From Lewinella sp041392765 (GTDB lineage Bacteria; Bacteroidota; Bacteroidia; Chitinophagales; Saprospiraceae), in the NCBI GenBank assembly GCA_041392765.1, contig JAWKLL010000010.1, positions 62,001 to 126,000 of the forward strand: a stretch of 64,000 bases of DNA, read 5' to 3'. The notes beneath the pieces are model-generated. The model was given only the letters and a program-made list of their open reading frames with translations. It was not told the DNA's origin and did not search any database. Numbering within the stretch: the first letter of the stretch is position 1; the number at the start of each line of letters is the position of its first letter. Made by a program: the position numbers and the translations under genes. Below, piece after piece: positions 57,945 to 64,000 of the stretch.

Positions 57945-58802
57945 TCATTGTTCAATAAAAGTCTCAATATTATTTTCCTCCAATTCCTTCTGATAAATGT
58001 CCTCTTTGACTTTTTCTATCAATTGGAGCTTTCTTTTGTGGAGGATGACTTTGCGAGCCTGCTCCTCCACATAAGATAAAGGGGCAATTTCCTGTCGGTT
58101 TCTTACTTCAAACAAACGAAAGAAGTACTGGTTGTGCCCATCCTGCTGGGTGAATTCCCTTTTAGAGCTGATGTTTCCAGCAGTGAGTGTTCCCTCTGGT
58201 AATTGGCTCGCTACCTCGTCCACGGCGTACCACAGACTATCGTTCAATAACGATACGGTGGCAAATTTACCGCAGTACTCCTTCAATTGCGCCAAGCTAC
58301 TACTTTGTTCGTAATTATTCCATAGCTCCCTTAGTCGGCCACTTTCCGGCACGGGTAGCGGTACTTTGATGAAATAACACCGTACAATGGGCAATTGTAG
58401 TTCGTACAACTGCTTGTTGGTTTCATAAAAAGCTTTCAACTCTTCAGCCGTAACGAGCGAGTCTAGCAGTTCTTCCACCAAAACCTTTTCGTAGTGTGTA
58501 CGCAACAGCGAAGCCCTATAATCCCTGACAAGTTTGTTGATATTGAAGTCAGGAGGGATGTTTTTCTCAGCTTCGTTTAGCACGGCTGCATCCTTCACCC
58601 ACCTGTCCACAAAATTGGCAATAATTTCTTGACTGTCCTTTCTGGTAATCCCAATAGGAAACATGCCTTCCATCTCATCAATGGCAAGCGTTTTATTGCC
58701 TACCCTCGCCAAAATTCGACTATCGCGGTCTGGCGTTGTTTCCTCTTTGCACGAAGTAGCCACCACCGCCATCAACAACAACCCAATCGTCAGGTGCCTC
58801 AT
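57945..58802 (-). CDS. SurA-like lipoprotein
   Basis: Start at 58802 (MRHLTIGLLLMAVVATSC) with lipobox VATSC, so the mature protein is lipid-anchored at about Cys18. The 285 residues carry a SurA/trigger-factor-like helical N-domain (RVGNKTLAIDEMEGMFP, NFVDRWVKDAAVLNEAEKNIP) and a degenerate rotamase-like region (ELKAFYETNKQLYELQLPIVRCYFIKVP). It lacks a well-kept PpiC active site and may act as a chaperone only. It lies between two isomerase genes with gaps of 7 and 5 bases. Confidence 0.82.
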   Translation of the reverse strand: MRHLTIGLLLMAVVATSCKEETTPDRDSRILARVGNKTLAIDEMEGMFPIGITRKDSQEIIANFVDRWVKDAAVLNEAEKNIPPDFNINKLVRDYRASLLRTHYEKVLVEELLDSLVTAEELKAFYETNKQLYELQLPIVRCYFIKVPLPVPESGRLRELWNNYEQSSSLAQLKEYCGKFATVSLLNDSLWYAVDEVASQLPEGTLTAGNISSKREFTQQDGHNQYFFRLFEVRNRQEIAPLSYVEEQARKVILHKRKLQLIEKVKEDIYQKELEENNIETFIEQ

Positions 58803-58809
58803 GGATAGA

Positions 58810-60787
58810 TTATTTGACGAGGCTGTTGAATACTTTCTGGTCAATCGACACGGCGTAACGCTTGCGCAAATCCTCCACCCACTGCCGCTCCAACTGGTCT
58901 TGGTAGTCAGCGATGACGTATCCACGAGCTTCATGAAGCGTTTTGTTGCTTTCTGGTAGAATTTCCTCTACCTTGATGAAGTTGATGCTTTTACTCCTTG
59001 TGTTCTCTTCCAATTCAGTCAAAGCACCTGCTTCCCATGCGTTGTTGCCGAGTTCCGTGCTGCGGAATTTTTCTACCAAGCTTTGGTCTGTTGTTACCTT
59101 TACGACCTCTTCGGTATTGTACTTCGCTTTTACTTCTTCGGGCGTATGGGTGCGTGCGTACTCGCGTATCGCTGCCGCTTCATCCTTGTAGTCCAATTTT
59201 ATGCGATAGGTGGTGGTGCTAGCACGAGGTGCCCAGCGATATTTTCCGGGCGCACCGTTAAAGAAACGCTCCAACCCTACCGTATCCTGCGCCGCTTTGT
59301 CCCACACTTCCATTTTGGTAGCTTCAAACAACAAAATACCCTCCTCGTATTCTCGCATCAGGCTCTTAAACTCAGGGTAGCGGTCTTCCAACTGCGTTTC
59401 CTCGTACTTGAGCAACTGGCTGTCCACAAATTCATCGTAAAGCTTGCGAGCCACATAGTTGGCATCTCCTTCCTTGGCATAGCTCACGCGCTGGCGAGTA
59501 GCCTTGTCCATATAAGTGGCAAACTCACCCAGCGTTACCGGAAAGTTCTTACCAATGCTGAACAAAACCCTAGCATCGGGCGTAGCGGGTGCTTTCCATC
59601 GGAAGGTGGTAAAGGTATCCGGCAGGCTGGCAATAAACTCGTTGAGCAAAGCGGTTTGCTCCATGAAGTTATTCTCCTTGCGAATATTATCCAAGAGGCC
59701 TCTTTTGGCTTCCTCGAAACGACCATCCTGTCGGATACGCGCATCTAAACGAGGCTTTTCAGCGGCAAAAGGTTGTATCTCTTTCTTACTAATTCGTTTT
59801 ACCACGTGCCACCCCAAACTGGTTTGGAACGGCTGGCTGAAGGTGTTGTCGTTGGCCAACCCAAAAGCGACATCCTCAAAGGGCTGCTCATAGCGATTCA
59901 CGCCGAAGAAACCTACATACCCGCCATTCTCAGCCGTGCGGCGATCCTCACTCACAGCTTTGGCCAGGGCATCGAAGGCCGCGCCACCTTGCAGCACCTG
60001 ATAAACACTATCTATACGAGCTTTAGCCGCTTCCGGTGTTTTGCCCTCATTGCGCACCATAATGTGGGCGGCTTCCACCTCTCCACGAGCCGGGCGGCGT
60101 GCGTGTACTACTAGCAGGTGATACCCCGCATTGGTGCGGATAGGGCCCACCAGCTGGTTCAGGGGCGAAGTGTAGGCGGCGTACTCCAATTTATACAGCC
60201 CATTGGGGAAAGGCGCAGGTATATAACCAATGCGCCCCCTTTTCCTTGCTGTATTTATCATCGGAAACATCCTTGGCGACCATCTCAAACGTAACCTTTT
60301 TATTGATGCTTTCCTTCGCCATCATAATGCGTTGGTAGGCAGCCAAGGTATCCGCAGGTGTAGGGTTGGTCTTCAACGCCACCAAGATATGGCTGATATC
60401 CACGTCTTCTTGTAGGTGGGCGTACGCTTCCTGCAAAAGGCGGTCGCCAATGGCGCGGTCAATGAGGTAGCTGTCGGCAAGCTGTCGGCGGTATCCGGCG
60501 AGTTCATCCTTCAGCGATTGAATCGTATCCAACCGCATATCCTTGGCACGTTGCACCTTCAACTTGAATTTGACGTACAAATCCAAATATTCTTGCAGCG
60601 ATTCTTTTGAAAAATCGGCTTTTTCGCCATTGGTCTTGCTGTAGATGTAGGTGAATTCCTCCACCGTAACCGGCTTATTCTCCACGGAGAACAGCGTGCG
60701 CATATCTGCTGTCTGTGCCGTCAGTAAACCGAGGCTGGCTACCCACAGCGTACAAAGAGATGCCCAAAACTTTATCATAATTTTCAT
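58810..60787 (-). CDS. Periplasmic PpiC-type peptidyl-prolyl isomerase, one frameshift
   Basis: First gene of the foldase operon. Start at 60787 (MKIMIKFWASLCTLWVASLGLLTAQ), a signal peptide. The N-domain reads VENKPVTVEEFTYIYSKTNGEKADF. A first PpiC domain starts DISHILVAL and a second GEVEAAHIMVRNEGKTPEAA. About 300 further residues follow with a third repeat-like region (EEVKAKYNTEEVVKVTTDQSLVEKF). An extra G in a G-run near 60235 splits it; removing it gives SKEKGRIGYIPAPFPNGLY. Repaired length is about 658 residues, longer than SurA or PpiD, and without a membrane anchor. Confidence 0.87.
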
Positions 60788-61157
60788 CTTTTTGGTTGTC
60801 GTGTAAACGGAGGATACGAATTTGTAAAGCAATTTGCAACCATCTAGCGGTGTTGCCATACAAGGTTCAGTAGATACCCCGCCCAAAAAACGTCGCAAAA
60901 TTAGAAAAATTACGCCAAGTGAAGGGCAAAAAATGTGTATCTCTAGCTTAGCCTACAATGAATATTAGAGCCACCCCGTACTTCGTCGGGTAACAGGCTA
61001 TCCATTGCAGCACCTCCTGAGGGTCGGTGCTTCCATTCCTATCCTTTGTCCTTCCGGGCTACCGCCCGGCGTCCGCCACTCACTTCGTGGCGGGCTGGAT
61101 AGGAAAAACGCACTGTAAATCAATGCGAATGATGGATGGATATGGCCAATAACGAAA
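60788..61157. repeat. Intergenic region with dispersed structured repeat
   Basis: No gene seen. 60967-61100 is a long copy of the repeat family: GCCACCCCG-TACTTCG-TCGGG, AACAGGCTATCCATTGCAGC, ACCTCCTGAGGGTCGG, TGCTTCCATTCCTATCC, TTTGTCC and CGGGC-TACC-GCCCG. It aligns with the minus-strand copy at 12288-12372. Confidence 0.55.
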
Positions 61158-61205
61158 GCCGCGCCGCCTACGAAGCCTTTCAGGATTCGTAGGCGTAATC
61201 GCGGC
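61158..61205. repeat. Two-step hairpin
   Basis: GCCGCG pairs with CGCGGC at the base. Above a 4-base bulge, CGCCTACGAA pairs with TTCGTAGGCG (61165-61195). No neighbouring gene end explains it as a terminator. Confidence 0.55.
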
Positions 61206-61261
61206 GAAAAACGTCTGAATAACTACAGGTGCGTTTACGAATCCTTTTGTAGGCCTTATGT

Positions 61262-61384
61262 GACGGATTAAAAATAACTGCCCCCATTTTTGATTCGCTA
61301 AAATTTTCTAAGCAAGCGACTAAAAGGAGCTTGCGTGAAAATATTCGCGAATCGGTAGAAAAAATGGGGGTGGTTATTTCCGTC
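61262..61384. repeat. Large imperfect inverted repeat
   Basis: Left arm GACGG...AAATAACTGCCCCCATTTTT, then GATTCGCTAAAATTTTC and AGCAAGC. The right arm, read inward, is GACGGAAATAACCACCCCC-ATTTTTTC, then CGATTCGCGAATATTTTC and ACGCAAGC. The arms align over about 50 bases with small gaps. No clear target duplication is seen, so it may be a stable RNA hairpin or a MITE whose flanks have changed. Confidence 0.55.
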
Positions 61385-61504
61385 TTTTCACTATGTGTGG
61401 ATACATCTCGTTAATTAAGATGCATCTTTGGCAATTGCTGTAAACGAACTTTGCTTCATAAATGGGTAACTCTACTACGCGAGATTGCGTTTTCAAGGCC
61501 ATTT

Positions 61505-61860
61505 GCGTATCATATACCACCCCTTCGGGGTTTTATTTACTTGTATTATCGTTTATTACAATCAGTTCACCCCTTCGGGGTTTGATTAAAAAGCCTACAT
61601 GCCCTTATAAAAAAAACCGAGGGGATGAATATGGTAAAGTTCCATTTGCACTTGCGTTTTTGCGAAAATTCACGTTCAATATACCACCCCTTCGGGGTTC
61701 ATACGCTAATACAACTAATGGCGATAGCTATTACTTTTCCACCCCTTCGGGGTTTGGTTAAAAAGCTTGCATCCCTTACTAAAAAAATCCCGAAGGGATG
61801 GCAATATTTTAGTTCCATCATCATGAACAGCCTTGAACCCCGAAGGGGTGGTATAGAGGA
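61505..61860. repeat. Cluster of ACCCCTTCGGGGT palindromes
   Basis: Five copies of the core ACCCCTTCGGGGT (near 61519, 61569, 61684, 61740, and inverted at 61836). The first four belong to two tandem units of about 140-150 bases, each ending in a GATTAAAAAGC/GGTTAAAAAGC block and a second, weaker CCC-GAAGGG palindrome. No gene. Resembles REP-type intergenic repeats. Confidence 0.75.
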
Positions 61861-62200
61861 GGATGGACTTCATGCGTTCTGGCAAAGAAACACAATGATT
61901 TACAGTCCTTAAATAGCAAATGTAATTCATTGAAAAATAGCACCTTGTGATGTGGTACACCCATTTGTGTCCACACGTAAGGTCTTTTGCAGGCTTCGTA
62001 AACGAACATCTCGTGTTTTTCACCTTAAAGGAACAGCGTATAGGTAGTATATTTATCCATCATTCACGTTTGCTAGTTATCGGAGAACTCGTTGTTGAAC
62101 AAACCTCCTACAAATTCCACTCTTAACAAACTGAATATCATTTATTTAAGTTTTTAGTAATCCTATTTTTGGCGAAATTTTTTCACCAAAACAAAGGGAT
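61861..62200. other. Intergenic region, no gene seen
   Basis: Short frames only. At the right end a TATTTTTG element (62164-62171) matches the -7 promoter consensus and precedes the small integrase-like frame at 62201. Confidence 0.45.
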
Positions 62201-62308
62201 ATGAAAACGACAGAAGGGTATGTCAATGATCTGCGGAAATGGATGGTATTATGGAATTTCAGTGCGGCCACGGTGAGTGCCTATACAGGCGTGTACAGTG
62301 GGTGTTAG
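62201..62308 (+). pseudogene. Fragment resembling a tyrosine recombinase N-terminus
   Basis: A 35-codon frame, MKTTEGYVNDLRKWMVLWNF then SAATVSAYTGVYSGC and TAG. The spacing L-x2-W ... S-x2-T-x3-Y is that of the first helices of the core-binding domain of phage-integrase/Xer recombinases (the pattern where SxxT is followed by Y). The remainder of the recombinase, including the catalytic domain, is absent. It is preceded by a promoter-like TATTTTTG and followed within 75 bases by the cassette leader. Short length makes the call tentative. Confidence 0.45.
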
Positions 62309-62378
62309 TGGTCCTGGGTAAATTTAACGGGATAGAAGGGTGAAAAAAATCCAAAAAGTGGGGGTGAAAAATCCATGT

Positions 62379-62566
62379 AAAACCTGTAACTTGCCCGTAA
62401 ATCGCCACGTTGCCGCAAAGAGTAAAAAAGCGATGTTCCCTTGTAGCCGAAAGTGGGTAGCCTAGCGGTCGGTTCGTGCAAGGGAACTGTCTGCGCCAGA
62501 CAGTCGGAAGGGAATGGTTCGTGGGGTGGGGGCGTGGAGAGTCCTTAGAGTTGGCACAACCAGGAA
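62379..62566 (+). repeat. Cassette leader element, copy B
   Basis: Same block order as 35368-35555: GTAACTTGCCC, TTGCCGCAA, AAAAAGCGATG, CGAAAGTGGG, GCGGTCGGTTCGTGCAA, then GTGGGGGCGTGG and GAGTCCTTAG. Where copy A has the CGATAGCTATCGGGA palindrome, this copy has the hairpin CTGTCTG-CGC-CAGACAG. It ends 15 bases before the next gene. Confidence 0.75.
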
Positions 62567-62581
62567 AAAGAAAAAAGATAA

Positions 62582-62914
62582 ATGAATATAAATCTCGAAA
62601 ACTTCTATAGACTATTTTGGCAAGATGAAGTTTGTCAAAGTGTCTTTTTGCTTCATAAAGAATTACTCTTAGAAAAGAATTCAGTTGAATTAGGACTTAC
62701 TGATTATTATTTACAAAGAATTGTAATATCCAACTCTTTGACTTCAAAAGATGATGTAGATGAACATCTTATTTTTAGACAAGAGAACAGGTTTACCTCA
62801 ATCCTAAAAAAATTAGGCGAATCAAAAGAGAAGTATTTAAGTGAAGAAAAATTTGAAGAATATGCCAAGAAAAGGTTTGGGGAAACGATTAACATGGTTA
62901 AGAATGATGTATAG
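62582..62914 (+). CDS. Hypothetical protein, upstream part of the nuclease-like locus
   Basis: A 110-residue A/T-rich frame, MNINLENFYRLFWQDEVCQS to GETINMVKNDV, highly charged and helical, not recognised. It ends at TAG 62912-62914, but the same frame stays open without a shift through EEGILEF into the following 308-residue protein. The two could therefore be one protein of about 424 residues with a nonsense codon (or base error), or two translationally linked genes. The start lies 15 bases after the leader element. Confidence 0.6.
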   Translation: MNINLENFYRLFWQDEVCQSVFLLHKELLLEKNSVELGLTDYYLQRIVISNSLTSKDDVDEHLIFRQENRFTSILKKLGESKEKYLSEEKFEEYAKKRFGETINMVKNDV

Positions 62915-62926
62915 GAAGAAGGCATT

Positions 62927-63853
62927 TTGGAATTTATTTCAAAATTTTTTGATGCTGTTCAAGAAGAGAATGGGGTTCTTGATTTACTAAAGGAATACAA
63001 GGTCATTCCCGATAATCTCTCAAATATGGAAGAAGTGGGGAAATACGTTGAAAACGAGATAACTGAAGAGACTAAAAAGTTTCTAAAAAAACAAAATTTT
63101 TCCCAAATGTTTCTTTCAATAGATGATGTGAGCCATTTCTATCACTCGATTTTAAAGGAAAGTCTGATAAATGGTTATCAACAAAACATCTATGTGCTAA
63201 TTGATAAGGAGAATTTTAAAAGCAGGGTAAAACTTTTTGACAAGTTATATGAAATAGGAATTTTAATTGGTGGAAAGTTTAAGTCGTATTTTGAATGTAT
63301 CAATTGTTTGCCCGATACTTTCAACGGATTTATTACTTGTAATATTCAACCAAGTAAATTGAAAGTAAAATGTCCTCAATGTGGGAAGGATACAAATTAT
63401 TTAGTCCCATACTTCATAATCGACGAATTATTTGAACAAATTATTCACGCAGACGGATTACTCTACTTTGCGATTGAGTACCTACTAAATCTGTATAAAA
63501 TTGAATTCGATAAGTCCGTTAACTTAGAAAATGGAAATGAGCTTGATTTCATTTTAAAAAATGGAAAATCAGTATCGGGAATATTGGAGATTAAAATGTT
63601 TAAGAATGATAAATCAAATGAGGTGAAAATTAAAAATATCAAGGAAACAATTGGTCAAATGAAAAAATCAAAGAAAACCCTTATGAAAGCCGATAAGAAT
63701 TATTCAAATGTGCCTTCGTTTCTGATAACCAATATTTCAGACACAAGCATTGTCGATTCGGCAAAGAATGACTTAAGAGAAGATTTAAGAGAATTTAATA
63801 TTGATATTTTTACGCCTAATGCTTTCTACGGATTTGTTAAAGACAAACTATAA
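62927..63853 (+). CDS. PD-(D/E)XK-like nuclease protein with zinc ribbon
   Basis: Protein of about 308 residues, not assigned to a named family. A zinc-ribbon-like pair (ECINC near residue 124 and CPQCGKD near 148) is followed by NELDFILKNGKSVSGILEIKMFK (Asp about 207, Glu-x-Lys about 221-223). This D...ExK spacing is that of PD-(D/E)XK nucleases. The following conserved-looking helix is IKETIGQMKKSKKTLMKA, then an alpha/beta end with SFLITNIS. Start taken as TTG at 62927; no ATG fits. Very A/T-rich. Such nuclease folds are common in restriction and anti-phage genes, but no methylase or partner is in view. Confidence 0.6.
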   Translation: MEFISKFFDAVQEENGVLDLLKEYKVIPDNLSNMEEVGKYVENEITEETKKFLKKQNFSQMFLSIDDVSHFYHSILKESLINGYQQNIYVLIDKENFKSRVKLFDKLYEIGILIGGKFKSYFECINCLPDTFNGFITCNIQPSKLKVKCPQCGKDTNYLVPYFIIDELFEQIIHADGLLYFAIEYLLNLYKIEFDKSVNLENGNELDFILKNGKSVSGILEIKMFKNDKSNEVKIKNIKETIGQMKKSKKTLMKADKNYSNVPSFLITNISDTSIVDSAKNDLREDLREFNIDIFTPNAFYGFVKDKL

Positions 63854-63881
63854 AAAAATGAAGGCTGTGCCGAATAAATAA

Positions 63882-63916
63882 GGCTTCAATCGGTCGGCAT
63901 GACCCAGATTGAAGCC
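63882..63916. terminator. Hairpin after the nuclease-like gene
   Basis: GGCTTCAATC and GATTGAAGCC form a perfect 10-base stem 30 bases past the stop codon. There is no T-run. The last 80 bases of the window hold nothing recognisable. Confidence 0.45.
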
Positions 63917-64000
63917 CATGTTGAACGAAGTGGCCTGCCAAGGACGAGCTTCTATGCAAAATCGAAATATAATTTGGCGATGTTTTATTAAACAACGGCA

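Noticed and set aside
61505..61860. CRISPR array
   Set aside because: The repeated core is only about 13-20 bases, the spacing is irregular (about 50-120 bases), one copy is inverted, and no cas genes are present.

Overview
The window looks like a chromosomal segment of a Bacteroidota organism, most likely of the Saprospiraceae or a close relative. The evidence is: secreted multidomain proteins with a C-terminal type IX secretion (T9SS) sorting domain; promoters of the TAnnTTTG type; a bacillithiol pathway gene (bshB1); an iron-sulphur APS reductase; and dense intergenic repeats of a kind I associate with this group. No ribosomal RNA operon is present. One tRNA, tRNA-Leu(UAA), was found.

Layout: 1-990 is a gene-free block of nested direct repeats. 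991-2499 is cysS. 3.5-7.1 kb is a frameshifted secreted GH13 alpha-amylase. 7.3-8.5 kb holds a metal-binding HMA protein, a uracil-DNA glycosylase with an in-frame stop, and a small protein. 8.6-11.3 kb is an NtrC-like regulator with its sensor kinase, followed by a UspA protein and an outer-membrane protein. 13.4-16.8 kb is a secreted PNGase F-like/LamG protein. 16.8-18.8 kb is a GbsR/MarR regulator divergent from a DEAD-box helicase, with a perfect inverted repeat between them. 19-23 kb holds tRNA-Leu, two frameshifted peptidases (M24, M20) and an Rpn nuclease. 23.2-26.2 kb is fluC, a WecA/TagO-like transferase, a HEAT-like protein and rfbA. 26.2-30.4 kb is a hybrid kinase with an Hpt protein, a hypothetical protein and an RlmD-type methyltransferase. 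30.7-32.2 kb is a secreted M28 peptidase.

32.7-37.1 kb is an accessory island of A/T-rich genes: a phospholipase-D-like protein, a decayed IS4-family element sitting exactly inside a palindromic repeat, and a TIGR04222-like membrane protein. 37-50 kb returns to ordinary genes: recN, a large metallophosphoesterase/beta-barrel protein, bshB1, an epimerase, cysH, corA-mscS, a PDZ aspartyl protease and a TPR protein. 51-56.5 kb has a metF-oxidoreductase chimera, argS and an SF1 helicase. 56.6-60.8 kb is a three-gene periplasmic foldase operon. 61-64 kb is a second accessory region: a palindrome cluster, an integrase remnant and an A/T-rich PD-(D/E)XK-like locus.

Two things dominate. First, many conserved genes are split by one-base indels, mostly in homopolymers (argS, corA, cysH, bshB1, foldase, kinase and others). 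Residual sequencing error is therefore the simplest explanation for most of the broken genes, and pseudogene status should be treated with caution. Second, the gaps between genes carry mobile or structured DNA: two MITE-like elements with target duplications (30536-30722 and 47736-47900), an IS4 element in a palindrome, a leader of about 190 bp shared by two unrelated A/T-rich gene cassettes, and several dispersed repeat families.
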